Shown one piece after another: positions 1-9,583 of a DNA stretch of 35,696 nucleotides; positions within the stretch are counted from its first letter, which is position 1; each line of letters begins with the position of its first letter. The notes under the pieces are model-generated. The model saw only the letters and a program-made list of their open reading frames with translations, made no database searches and was not told the DNA's origin. Source of the DNA: Planctomycetaceae bacterium (GTDB lineage: Bacteria > Planctomycetota > Phycisphaerae > Phycisphaerales > SM1A02); the NCBI GenBank assembly GCA_947492385.1, contig CANLMX010000022.1, forward strand, positions 1 through 35,696, given 5' to 3'. Both the position numbers and the translations under genes were made by a program.

Positions 1-1470
<1,470 letters not shown>

Positions 1471-1510
1471 CGCTCCGCGCGACCCACGCGACGCACATAT
1501 GCACGAACCA

Positions 1511-1542
1511 CGCCGCCCGCGGACCGACGTCCGCGGGCGGCG
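1511..1542 (+). terminator. GC-rich hairpin after the glutamate dehydrogenase gene
   Basis: Perfect 13-bp inverted repeat (1511-1523 pairs with 1530-1542) with a 6-nt loop, 41 nt after the gdh stop. There is no T-tract after it, so it may end transcription only partly, act with Rho, or protect the 3' end. It is the main structure in the 115-bp gap before the next gene. Confidence 0.5.
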
Positions 1543-1561
1543 CCGCGACCGGTCCGGCGGA

Positions 1562-1580
1562 TAGGCTCCACTCCCGGAGG
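1562..1580 (+). promoter_or_regulatory. Candidate -10 element and Shine-Dalgarno of the first DUF4139 gene
   Basis: TAGGCT at 1562-1567 fits the TAnnnT pattern seen upstream of many genes here. GGAGG at 1576-1580 lies 5 nt before the GTG start at 1586 and fixes that start. A transcript starting about 6-7 nt after the hexamer would have a leader of roughly 12 nt. Confidence 0.4.
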
Positions 1581-1585
1581 ACACC

Positions 1586-3406
1586 GTGCCCATCGCGAAG
1601 CTGCCGACCGCCGCACTCACCCTGATCGCAGCGACCTTCGCGCAGGCGCAGGACATCGCCGTCCAGCGCGCGTCCGAGCGAGGCTCGGTCGACCGCGTGA
1701 CCGTCTACCCGTCCGGCGCCGCGGTCACCCGCACGGTGCACCGCGACCTGGCGCAGGGACTCTGGGAACTCCGCGTGACCGGCCTGCCGCCGGACGTCGA
1801 CCCGTCCCGCATCCAGGCGAAGGTGCGCGAGGCCGACGTGCCGACCGAGGGCGCGCCCGCGCTGCTGGGCGTCGAGTACGAGGAAACTCCGGGCGTCGCG
1901 TTCGCAGGGAGCGGCGAGGGCATCGAGCTGGCGACGAAGCTTGCGGACGCGCGCACCCGGCTCGGGCACGCCGCGCAGGACGCGAAGCAGCTCGAGCACC
2001 GCATCGAACGCGTCGAGCAGGTTGCGGTGCGGATCGCCGCCAACGCCACCGCCGAGGGCGGGACCGCCAAGGGCGACGCCGCGAAGGCCCTCGCCCAGCT
2101 CGCGTGGGCGAACGACCAGCGCATGGCGATCCTGGCGGACCAGCGTGCGCTCGCCGAACGTACCGAGGCGCTGAAGCTCGAGATTGCCGCGCTCGAGTCG
2201 ACGATCGCGCAGCGGGGCCAGGCCGACCGCACCGAGCGTGCGGCCCTGGTGCGTATCGCCGTGCCGCGCGGCGGTCCGGTCGACCTGGACGTGACGTACA
2301 TGGTGGGCGAGGCGGGCTGGGCGCCCGCCTACGCGGTGCGCGCCGCGGGCGACCGGAGCGGCCTGTCGATTGAGTACGACGCGCTCGTCCAGCAGCGTTC
2401 GGGTGAGCCGTGGGACAACGTGCGCGTCTCACTGTCGACGGCCGACCCCGAGAACGCGTCGCGGCCGGGCGAGGTGGAGCCCGTGTGGGTGGACGTTGCG
2501 CAGCCACCGGAGACCCGCGGCATGTACGGCGGCGTGGGCGGCGGAGGCGGCGGCGAAGGTGGAGCGCGGCGGAAGTCGAAGGATCGGGGCCGCAGCGACC
2601 CCGGCCGGCCCGGAAAGCCCTCGGGACCAGGCGGCGGCACCGGAGGCCCCGACGTGCCCGGCGGTGCGTTCGGGAACTCGGGCGACGACACCGACCGGGA
2701 CGGCGAGGCGATCGAGCGGTTCGCCTCGGATGCATCGCTCCTCGAGGCCGGCATCGCGGCCACCTTCGAGCTGCCGCGGCGCATCAACGTCCCGAGCGAC
2801 GCCGCGCGCGTGCAGCGCACGCGCATCGCGACGATCGAGCCCTCGGTGCGGTTCGTGCACGTTGCGCAGCCGCTCGTCGACCAGGGGGTGTACCTGCGCG
2901 GCGACCTGGTCAACACGGGCGCGTACCAGTTGCTGCCAGGCACGGCGCAGGTCTACATGGGCGGTGACCTGATCGGCGATACCGCCATGCCCGCCGTCGC
3001 GCCGAAGTCGGCGTTCAAGGTCTTCTTCGGCCCCGACCGGGCCGTGCGCTCCACGCGCGAGGTGCTCTCGAAGGTCTCCGGCACCGCGGGACTGTTCGGC
3101 GGCAGCACCGCGGTCACGTGGAAGTACCGAGTGACGGTCGACAACGGCACGGGGCGCGACCTGGCGCTCGAACTCGTCGACCGTCGCCCGATGAGCCGTA
3201 ACGCGAAGATCGAGGTCAAGGTCGCCGACCTCTCCGCACCGCTCTCGACCGCGGCGGACTATGCCGACGGTCCACAGAAGTCCGGCATCCTGCGCTGGGA
3301 CCTCACGGTGCCCGCCGCTGCCCGCGGGAACGCGGCGCTGCCCGTCACGTGGACCGTCCAGGCAACGCACGCCAAGGACGTCCAGACCACCCCGCTTCCC
3401 GACTGA
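1586..3406 (+). CDS. Exported DUF4140/DUF4139 (MuiA-like) protein, copy 1
   Basis: A 606-residue protein starting at GTG with a strong GGAGG ribosome site. Residues 1-21 form a signal peptide ending in AQA, so the protein is exported. A DUF4140-type N-terminal domain follows (VTVYPSGAAVTRTV, about residues 36-130), then a charged coiled-coil (about 140-215), then a DUF4139-type beta-rich domain to the C-terminus (VTYMVGEAGWAPAY near 235, SGLFGGSTAVTWKY near 510). A Gly/Pro/Arg-rich low-complexity insert of about 55 residues begins near residue 313 inside DUF4139. The family is called mucoidy-inhibitor MuiA-like, but its biochemical role is not established. The next gene is a clear paralogue 19 nt downstream, so the two form an operon and probably act together in the periplasm. 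Confidence 0.85.
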   Translation: MPIAKLPTAALTLIAATFAQAQDIAVQRASERGSVDRVTVYPSGAAVTRTVHRDLAQGLWELRVTGLPPDVDPSRIQAKVREADVPTEGAPALLGVEYEETPGVAFAGSGEGIELATKLADARTRLGHAAQDAKQLEHRIERVEQVAVRIAANATAEGGTAKGDAAKALAQLAWANDQRMAILADQRALAERTEALKLEIAALESTIAQRGQADRTERAALVRIAVPRGGPVDLDVTYMVGEAGWAPAYAVRAAGDRSGLSIEYDALVQQRSGEPWDNVRVSLSTADPENASRPGEVEPVWVDVAQPPETRGMYGGVGGGGGGEGGARRKSKDRGRSDPGRPGKPSGPGGGTGGPDVPGGAFGNSGDDTDRDGEAIERFASDASLLEAGIAATFELPRRINVPSDAARVQRTRIATIEPSVRFVHVAQPLVDQGVYLRGDLVNTGAYQLLPGTAQVYMGGDLIGDTAMPAVAPKSAFKVFFGPDRAVRSTREVLSKVSGTAGLFGGSTAVTWKYRVTVDNGTGRDLALELVDRRPMSRNAKIEVKVADLSAPLSTAADYADGPQKSGILRWDLTVPAAARGNAALPVTWTVQATHAKDVQTTPLPD

Positions 3407-3425
3407 ACGAGCCGAGCCCCCCGCC

Positions 3426-5192
3426 ATGCCGAACCTCATCCGATCGACCCTCGGGATCGCATTCCTCTGCTCGGCGCCCCTGCATGCGTGGCCGCTGCAG
3501 TCCGCCGCGCAGTCTCCGGACGAGCTCCCGCTGCAGCGGGCGAGCGAGCGCGGCACCATCACCGCCGTCACGCTCTACCCCGACCGAGCCGCGGTCACGC
3601 GCACCGTCCGCATCGACCTGAAGCAAGGCCTGTGGGCGCTGCGGATCGCCGACCTCCCGCGGTCGGTGCTTCCCTCGTCGCTGCAGGCCAAGGTGGTCCC
3701 GTCGGCGGGCGGGGTTCCCAAGCTCCTCGGCGTCGAGTTCGAGTCGGCGGCGCGCGTCGACTTCGCGAGTTCGCCCGAAGGTGCGGCGCTCGCGGAGAAG
3801 GTGCGCGGGCTCAAGCGCGACCTCGAGCGGCTCGGCCAGGAGCGCGCGCTCCTCGAGCGGCACGGGGCGCTGGTCGACGCGATCGGCGTGCGGCCCACCG
3901 CGGCCGAGGGCACCGGCGCCGTGGAACCCATCGACCTCGCCGCCGCTGAACGCCAGCTCGCCGCCGTGCGGGCCGAGAAGGAGCGCATCCTCGGCGACGC
4001 GCGGCGGATGGACGAACGCAAGGAATCGCTCGGTCGCGAGCTCACCGTCGCGGAGCAGCAGCTGGCCACGCGCGGGGGCGCGGACCGCACCGAGCGCGCG
4101 GCACTGGTCATGCTCGCGGTGCCGCAGTCGTGCGCCGCGGAGGTTTCGCTCACGTACCTCGTCCGCGATGCGTCATGGGGGCCGTCGTATGCGGTGCGCT
4201 CGTCGGCCGACCGTTCGTCCGTCGCGGTGGAGTACGACGCCATGGTGCTGCAGCGCACCGGCGAGGACTGGAAGGACGTGCGGCTCTCGCTCTCCACCGC
4301 CGAGCCCACGCGAGCGTCGAGCCCGCCGCCGGTCGAGCCGTGGTTCGTGGACGTCTTCGTGCCGCCGCCGCCGATCGCGGGTCGGGCGGGCGGATTCACC
4401 GCCGAGGTCGCCCCTTCGGCCGCGCCGATGGCGGTGGCCGATGCCGCGCCGGGCGCACCCGCTGAGAAGGCGGACGTGAACGAGATGGCGAAGTCGCTCG
4501 AGGCGCTCGCGGCAGGTGCCGCGGTGAACGCGGGCGGCGTCGCGGTCACGTTCGAGCTTCCCCGGCCGGTGACGCTCCCTTCCGAGGCGTCGCGCCGGCA
4601 GCGCACGCGGATCGGCCGGTTCGAGCCCACGGCGAAGTTCGCGTACGTCGCCGCGCCAGTGGTCTCCGAGTCCGTGTTCCTGAGGGGCACGCTGACCAAC
4701 ACGAGCCCCTTCCAGCTGCTCCCCGGCTCCGCGCAGGTGTTCATGGGCGGCGAGTTCATCGGCGAGACGGAGCTGCCGCCCGTGGCGCCCAACGGGGAGT
4801 TCCGCGCGTACTTCGGGCCGGACCGCGCGGTGCGCGCCCGGCGCGAGGTGGTGTCGCGCATGACGGGTTCCAGCGGCCTGTTCGGCGGGTCCACCGTCAC
4901 CACGTGGAACGACCGCATCACGATCGACAACGGCACGGGACGCGCGATCGACGTCGAGGTCTACGACCGACGGCCGGCCAGCCGGAACGAGCGCATCGAG
5001 TCGAGGCTCGCCTCGACCGCGCCCGCATTGAGCGCCGACAAGGCCTACGTCGAGACGCGGATGCCGCAGGGGATCCTGCGGTGGGACCTGAAGGTGCCGG
5101 CCACGGCCCGCGACGCGAACGCCATGAAGGTGGAATGGACGGTGGAGCTGGTCCGGCCCAACGGGCTCCAGACCACGCCCGTGCCCGACTGA
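3426..5192 (+). CDS. Exported DUF4140/DUF4139 (MuiA-like) protein, copy 2
   Basis: A 588-residue paralogue of the preceding protein. The frame is open further upstream to 3261, but that would overlap the previous gene; ATG 3426 opens a signal peptide (MPNLIRSTLGIAFLCSAPLHAW) and the conserved order follows: QRASERGTITAVTLYPDRAAVTRTV (DUF4140), a coiled-coil near residues 120-215, then DUF4139 (TYLVRDASWGPSY, SGLFGGSTVTTWNDR). Where copy 1 has a Gly-rich insert this copy has an Ala/Pro-rich one (about residues 315-385). Both copies end in the same QTTP-x-PD tail. This points to tandem duplication followed by divergence of the linker. No clear Shine-Dalgarno is seen before 3426, so translation may depend on the upstream gene. 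Function unknown beyond family. Confidence 0.82.
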   Translation: MPNLIRSTLGIAFLCSAPLHAWPLQSAAQSPDELPLQRASERGTITAVTLYPDRAAVTRTVRIDLKQGLWALRIADLPRSVLPSSLQAKVVPSAGGVPKLLGVEFESAARVDFASSPEGAALAEKVRGLKRDLERLGQERALLERHGALVDAIGVRPTAAEGTGAVEPIDLAAAERQLAAVRAEKERILGDARRMDERKESLGRELTVAEQQLATRGGADRTERAALVMLAVPQSCAAEVSLTYLVRDASWGPSYAVRSSADRSSVAVEYDAMVLQRTGEDWKDVRLSLSTAEPTRASSPPPVEPWFVDVFVPPPPIAGRAGGFTAEVAPSAAPMAVADAAPGAPAEKADVNEMAKSLEALAAGAAVNAGGVAVTFELPRPVTLPSEASRRQRTRIGRFEPTAKFAYVAAPVVSESVFLRGTLTNTSPFQLLPGSAQVFMGGEFIGETELPPVAPNGEFRAYFGPDRAVRARREVVSRMTGSSGLFGGSTVTTWNDRITIDNGTGRAIDVEVYDRRPASRNERIESRLASTAPALSADKAYVETRMPQGILRWDLKVPATARDANAMKVEWTVELVRPNGLQTTPVPD

Positions 5193-5204
5193 CCGCTCGG
5201 CGCG

Positions 5205-6197
5205 TCAGAACCACCAGGCCTGCGCGGGCCGTTCCTCCACGATGCACTCCTGGAGAAACGCCACCGCACGCTCGAAGCCCTCCTCGACGCTCATCATGGC
5301 GTCCTCGTGCTCGATGGAGAGCACGTGGTCGTATCCGTGCCGCCGGAGCATGCTGACGAACGGGCGCCAGAACTCGGTTCCGTGTCCCCAACCGCAGGTG
5401 CGGAAGTTCCATGCCCGGCGCTTCAGGTCGCCGTAGCTCTTCGTGTCGAGGTAGCCGTTCACCGGACCCTCGTGGCGATCGAGCTCGGTGTCCTTCGCGT
5501 GAACGTGGAACAGGAGCCCCGCCTCGCCGAGCTGGCGCGCCGCGAGCACCGGGTCGATCCCCTGCCAGAACAGGTGCGACGGATCGAGGTTCGCGCCGAG
5601 CACCGGCTTCCCCCGCATGCCGGCCTTGCGCTGCGCGAGCTCGCTGAGCCGGATGATGGTCTCGCCGTTGTAGACGCAGAACCCGGGGTGCGCCTCCCAC
5701 GCGACGCGGACGCCGTGCTTGGCGGCGAACTTCGCCTGCTGCGCCCAGTACGGCACGAGCACCTCGTCCCACTGGTACTTCAGGATGTCGGAGAAGTCGC
5801 CGGGCCAGGGGCACGTCACCCAGTTGGGCGTGCGGTCCTGCCGCGAGCCTCCGGGACAGCCGCTGAAGGTGATGACGACCTCGGTGCCGAGCTTCGGCGC
5901 AAGCTTCACGGCCGTGGCGAACTGCTGGTGATGCCGCCGGGCGAACCCCTTGTCGGGATGCACGGGGTTGCCGTGGACGGCAAGCCCGGACAGCAGCAGG
6001 CCGTGGTCGCGGAGGATGCCCTTGATGCGGTCCTGCTCCTTTCGGCTCGCGAGCACCTTCGCCGGGTCGAAGTACGGGGCCCCGGGCCACGCGCCGACGG
6101 GAAGCTCGATGGCGCCGAGCCCGATGTCGGCGACGTAATGGCACACGTCCTCAAGGGGGCGGCCGGAGAAGAGCGCTGACATGACGCCGAGCTTCAT
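5205..6197 (-). CDS. Sugar phosphate isomerase/epimerase-like TIM-barrel protein
   Basis: A 330-residue member of the xylose isomerase-like/AP endonuclease 2 superfamily, whose enzymes isomerise or epimerise sugars and inositols with a divalent metal. The start is ATG 6197-6195, preceded by AAAGGA in the leader. The N-terminus MKLGVMSALFSGRPLEDVC leads into the first barrel strand. Likely metal ligands are visible in order: Glu in AWEAHPGF, Asp in ANLDPSHL, His in FHVHAKD and Glu in LSIEHED. No signal peptide, so cytoplasmic. It stands alone, convergent with the DUF4139 pair (12-nt gap) and divergent from the next gene. The frame stays open upstream to 8426, but that extension lies antisense to two real genes and lacks family sequence. 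The substrate cannot be told from sequence. Confidence 0.88.
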   Translation of the reverse strand: MKLGVMSALFSGRPLEDVCHYVADIGLGAIELPVGAWPGAPYFDPAKVLASRKEQDRIKGILRDHGLLLSGLAVHGNPVHPDKGFARRHHQQFATAVKLAPKLGTEVVITFSGCPGGSRQDRTPNWVTCPWPGDFSDILKYQWDEVLVPYWAQQAKFAAKHGVRVAWEAHPGFCVYNGETIIRLSELAQRKAGMRGKPVLGANLDPSHLFWQGIDPVLAARQLGEAGLLFHVHAKDTELDRHEGPVNGYLDTKSYGDLKRRAWNFRTCGWGHGTEFWRPFVSMLRRHGYDHVLSIEHEDAMMSVEEGFERAVAFLQECIVEERPAQAWWF

Positions 6198-6234
6198 GGG
6201 GAGGTCCTTTCGAGTGCCGCTGCGGGCGCGGGGG

Positions 6235-6240
6235 AGCGTA
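6235..6240 (-). promoter_or_regulatory. Candidate -10 element (TACGCT) of the isomerase-like gene
   Basis: TACGCT on the minus strand, 37 nt before the start at 6197. The implied leader of about 30 nt holds a Shine-Dalgarno-like AAAGGA. The same hexamer precedes the genes starting at 7924, 31523 and 35167. Confidence 0.4.
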
Positions 6241-6310
6241 GTTCCCGGCCATGCCGCCCGCGGGCGCACGCACGGCAACCCGCCGCCTCGCGGGCGCGAA
6301 CGATTCCTGC

Positions 6311-6316
6311 GACAAT
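6311..6316 (+). promoter_or_regulatory. Candidate -10 element (GACAAT) next to the start of the 6324 gene
   Basis: GACAAT lies 7 nt before ATG 6324 and there is no Shine-Dalgarno, so the mRNA may be leaderless. The hexamer overlaps the alternative ATG at 6315, which favours 6324 as the start. Confidence 0.35.
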
Positions 6317-6323
6317 GTGTGGA

Positions 6324-7877
6324 ATGTCCCTGCCGATCCTGCTCGCCTGCGCATTGCTCCAGGCACCGTCCGTGCCGGACGCCGCGCCGGCGGCCCCGGC
6401 GGCCGCGCCGCCTGCACCGACGGCCCCAGCGGCTGCACCGGCGGCCCCGGCAGCCGCGCCGACGGCCCCGCCGACCGCACCGGCGCCGGCGACCGAACCG
6501 GCGACCGCCGCGGAACCGCCGCGCCAGGTCTGGCTGTTCGTCGACCGCTGGAAGGAGTTCGGCGGAACCGTCGTCCATGAGGACCACGACGAGATCGTGG
6601 TCGTGGGACCGCTCGGCGAGCGACGCGAATACAACAAGACCAAGCTGCTCGACATCGTCGACATCGTCCGGCCGAGCCCGGGCCAGCGCGGGCTGATCCA
6701 GCTCCGCGACGGCAGCATCGTGCGCGGCGAGATCCTGAAGGACTCGCTCGACGAGGTGGAGTTCCGGGTCGACACGGTGGTGGGCCGATTGCCGCGCGAC
6801 AAGGTCTACCGGGTGGTGCTCGAGCAGGACTTCGACACGCGCTACCGCCGGCTCAAGGAATCGATCGCGCCCGAGGAGCACGGCCGCCGGATCGCGCTGG
6901 CGCGCTGGCTCGCCGAGCAGGACCGCCTCGAGCTGGCGCAGCAAGAGCTCGAGGCGCTGATGCGCGACGCCGACAGCGAGACCGCACGCGACGTGCTGCG
7001 CGAGGTGAAGGCGCGCGCCGAGCTGAAGCGCTCGATCGAGGAATCCAGGCGGAAGGAAGGGACTGCACCGGGCACGGATCCCACGACCGGCCCGGATGCG
7101 CCGCACGCAGGCGGACCCGACGCCGCGGCGCCCGCGGGCCCGGGCGACCGCACGCCGAACAACCGCGACCTCCGCCCGTCGAAGCTCGTTTCCGACGAGG
7201 ACGTGAACATCATCCGCGTGTACGAGATCGACTTCAAGGACCCGCCGCGGCTGAAGGTCGACCCGGAGGGAATCCGCCAGCTCATCCTGCGCTACGGGTC
7301 GAGCGACCTCATCCCCGCCTCCGCCGAGCAGCGCAACCTCCTCTTCTCGAAGCCCGACGTCGAGATCGCACGGCTGATGTTCGACCTGCGTGCGCGCGAC
7401 CTGTACAAGTTCGTCACGGTGAGCGAAGACCCTGCGTCGCTTGCGCGGTTCCGCACCCGCGTGCACAACTCCTGGCTTCTCACCAACTGCGCGACCAGCC
7501 GATGCCACGGCGGCGTGCAGGCGGGACGGTTCTTCCTCCACACCGGCGAATCGACCGACGTCCGCATCCGCTACACGAACCTGCTCACGCTCCTTGAGTT
7601 CGAGGTCGACGGGAAGCCGCTCGTCGACTTCGAGGACCCGCCGGACTCGCTGCTGGTGCAGTACGCCACCCAACGGAACCTCGCGCGGTACCCGCACCCG
7701 GACGTCAAGGGCTGGAAGCCCGTCTTCTCGAAGTCGACCCCCCAGCTCATGAGCGAGACGCTCGAGTGGATCCGCGGGATGCACCAGCCCCGCCCGGAGT
7801 ACCCGGTCGACTTCGAGCTCCCGAAGCTCGATGCCCCCGATCGGCCCGTCCGGCGTCCGGACGAGCCCGACAGGTGA
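6324..7877 (+). CDS. Exported protein of unknown function with two small beta domains and a CX4CH motif
   Basis: A 517-residue protein. The N-terminus (MSLPILLACALLQAPS) is a short signal peptide, followed by an Ala/Pro-rich linker to about residue 65. Residues about 70-175 contain two similar short beta segments of the kind GGTVVHEDHDEIVVVGP and RGEILKDSLDEVEFRV, reminiscent of Sm-like folds. A charged helical region follows (about 175-250), then a Pro/Gly linker and a C-terminal domain (about 285-490). That domain carries TNCATSRCHGG, with Cys389, Cys394 and His395, a CX4CH arrangement like the variant haem c attachment site known from cytochromes c3. Haem binding is inference; the site could bind a metal instead. 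ATG 6315 is an alternative start. It is 46 nt upstream of a lipoprotein gene on the same strand. I do not recognise a named family. Confidence 0.7.
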   Translation: MSLPILLACALLQAPSVPDAAPAAPAAAPPAPTAPAAAPAAPAAAPTAPPTAPAPATEPATAAEPPRQVWLFVDRWKEFGGTVVHEDHDEIVVVGPLGERREYNKTKLLDIVDIVRPSPGQRGLIQLRDGSIVRGEILKDSLDEVEFRVDTVVGRLPRDKVYRVVLEQDFDTRYRRLKESIAPEEHGRRIALARWLAEQDRLELAQQELEALMRDADSETARDVLREVKARAELKRSIEESRRKEGTAPGTDPTTGPDAPHAGGPDAAAPAGPGDRTPNNRDLRPSKLVSDEDVNIIRVYEIDFKDPPRLKVDPEGIRQLILRYGSSDLIPASAEQRNLLFSKPDVEIARLMFDLRARDLYKFVTVSEDPASLARFRTRVHNSWLLTNCATSRCHGGVQAGRFFLHTGESTDVRIRYTNLLTLLEFEVDGKPLVDFEDPPDSLLVQYATQRNLARYPHPDVKGWKPVFSKSTPQLMSETLEWIRGMHQPRPEYPVDFELPKLDAPDRPVRRPDEPDR

Positions 7878-7895
7878 GCCCCGGCACGGCTCCGC

Positions 7896-7901
7896 TACGC
7901 T
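7896..7901 (+). promoter_or_regulatory. Candidate -10 element (TACGCT) of the lipoprotein gene
   Basis: TACGCT in the 46-bp gap between two plus-strand genes, 22 nt before ATG 7924. It would give the lipoprotein gene its own promoter with a leader of about 15 nt. No Shine-Dalgarno is visible. Confidence 0.35.
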
Positions 7902-7923
7902 GACACCTCTCACGGATCCGACC

Positions 7924-9582
7924 ATGCACCACGCCCGCTTCATCGCCTGCACCTCGATCTCGCTCGTCGCCCTGCTCTGCGGCTGCGACGGCCTGCACGC
8001 CCCGAGCGCCGAGGAGAAGGGGGCCCGCAAGATCGCCGACGCCACGGCGCGCGCGCGGATGCTGGCCCTTCGCATCGCCCCGTCGCCGGATGCCGTCTCG
8101 GCATCCCTCGAGGAGGAAGGCGGCGCGACACGCGAGGTCTCGAAGCCGGTCCTTGCCCCCGCAGATGCGGCGAAGGAACTCCGGACGCTGGCCTCGGAGA
8201 TCTCCAATGCCGGCGGCAGCGAGGCACAGAAGCGGGACGCCCGCGAGCTCGGCGCACGCATGCGCCGCGACGCACTGCTGCTCGATCTCGCCGACCTCGA
8301 ACGGCTGGCGCAGGAGAAGTCCGTGCTCGTCCGCGAGATCGAGGGACGCGTCGCAGGGATCACGTCGATCATGGCATCGGGCGACCCGCGTGCCGACGAG
8401 CTTGCCGCAGCCACCGTCAAGGGCATGCGTGACGCGCGGGACCGCTATCGCAGGGAACTCGCAAGCCAGGGCGAGCGCACCGACGCCGCACGCACGCGGC
8501 TCAAGCCCATCGAGGACACGATCACCGAGAAGCGGCGCGAGGCCGAGGCGCTCGATGCGACGGTGGGCGAGCTTCGGGCCGAGGCCATGACGAGCACCGC
8601 GGAGCGTGCCGTGCCCCGGATGGAGGAGGCGCGCGTGAAGCTGAATGCCGCGCAGGACCTCCGCGTGGCGGCCGCCGAGGCCGAGCGCGAGGCCGAGCCG
8701 CTGCGCTCGGAGGTCCGTGTCGGCGAGGCAGGCCTTGCAGGCGCCGACGAGACCGACCGGTTCCTCGCCCAGCGAATGAAGGAGGCCGACGACGCAGCGG
8801 ACGGCGCGAAGGCGCGCGCGGACGGTGCACGCGACCGCATCGGGGCCCTCGGTCAGGAAGCCGCGGCCCTCACCCAGCAGTTCATGACGCTCGAGGCGGA
8901 GAAGTACCAGCCGGTGGCGAAGGCGGTGTCCGAGGCACTCGAGGCGAACGACCTGGCGGGCAAGAACCCGACCGATGCCGCGTCGGTCGCGCTGCTCAAG
9001 GCACGATTTGCCGCGATCTCGATCGACGCCATCGGCCAAGCCGCGCAGCTCGCGATGGTGGCTGCGGCCGCCGGCGGGCAGGCGCCGGACGTGTCGGCGA
9101 TCGCGGCGGCGCGCGACGCGGAGCTCGGGAAGGCCAAGGCGGCCCTCGTCGAGGCCCGCGAAGCGCTCAAGGGCACCGAGTCCTCGGCAGGACGGTCGAT
9201 GATGGCTTCCGTGAACCAGCTCGCGGCGGCGCTCGGCATCGAGCTCCCCGCCGGGCCCGCGATGGCGGCCGAATCGACGGACGCTGCTCCACCGGCCGAG
9301 GACGCGCCAGCACCCGACGCGCCCGCGCCCGACGCGCCCGCACCTGACGCGCCCGCGCCCGATGCGCCCGCGCCTGACGCGCCCGCACCCGATGCGCCCG
9401 CGCCCGATGCGCCGGCACCCGACGCGCCCGCACCCGACGCGCCGGCACCCGACGCGCCGGCACCCGACGCGCCCGCGCCCGATGCGCCGCCCGAGGGTGA
9501 TCCCGCCCCGAGCGACCCGCCGGCCGACGAGCCCGCGCCGCCGCCCGCCGAGCCGTCGGATCCGAACGAACCGAACAAGTGA
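7924..9582 (+). CDS. Coiled-coil lipoprotein with an APDAP repeat tail
   Basis: A 552-residue protein of unknown function. ATG 7924 opens a lipoprotein signal peptide (MHHARFIACTSISLVALLCGC) with lipobox LCGC, so Cys21 is the likely lipidated residue and the protein is membrane-anchored outside the cytoplasm. Residues about 35-440 are rich in Ala, Glu, Arg and Lys with heptad-like spacing and almost no aromatics, which indicates long coiled-coil helices. The C-terminal region from about residue 463 is 12 perfect APDAP pentapeptides, then a Pro/Glu/Asp-rich tail ending in NEPNK. The acidic Pro-Asp-Ala tail may be an extended spacer through the periplasm or cell wall. An upstream in-frame extension to 7831 overlaps the preceding gene and lacks a signal peptide. 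No named family recognised. Confidence 0.75.
   Translation: MHHARFIACTSISLVALLCGCDGLHAPSAEEKGARKIADATARARMLALRIAPSPDAVSASLEEEGGATREVSKPVLAPADAAKELRTLASEISNAGGSEAQKRDARELGARMRRDALLLDLADLERLAQEKSVLVREIEGRVAGITSIMASGDPRADELAAATVKGMRDARDRYRRELASQGERTDAARTRLKPIEDTITEKRREAEALDATVGELRAEAMTSTAERAVPRMEEARVKLNAAQDLRVAAAEAEREAEPLRSEVRVGEAGLAGADETDRFLAQRMKEADDAADGAKARADGARDRIGALGQEAAALTQQFMTLEAEKYQPVAKAVSEALEANDLAGKNPTDAASVALLKARFAAISIDAIGQAAQLAMVAAAAGGQAPDVSAIAAARDAELGKAKAALVEAREALKGTESSAGRSMMASVNQLAAALGIELPAGPAMAAESTDAAPPAEDAPAPDAPAPDAPAPDAPAPDAPAPDAPAPDAPAPDAPAPDAPAPDAPAPDAPAPDAPAPDAPPEGDPAPSDPPADEPAPPPAEPSDPNEPNK
9310..9489 (+). repeat. Twelve in-frame 15-bp tandem repeats coding APDAP
   Basis: Twelve consecutive 15-bp units of the form gcRccYgaYgcgccS, each coding Ala-Pro-Asp-Ala-Pro. 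All differences between units are at third codon positions, so the protein repeat is kept perfect while the DNA varies. Copy number may vary between strains through slippage or recombination. Confidence 0.9.
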
Positions 9583-9583
9583 G

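Noticed and set aside
6256-6265. GCCCGCGGGC palindrome upstream of the 6324 gene considered as an operator
   Set aside because: Short GC palindromes are frequent by chance in DNA of this composition, and no second copy was seen at a fixed position.
6198-8426. A 743-codon N-terminal extension of the isomerase-like gene, as a possible fusion
   Set aside because: It lies antisense to two plus-strand genes with proper signal peptides. The family N-terminus and a ribosome site are at 6197.
9310-9489. Repeats considered as a CRISPR array
   Set aside because: The 15-bp units are contiguous without spacers and keep one reading frame.
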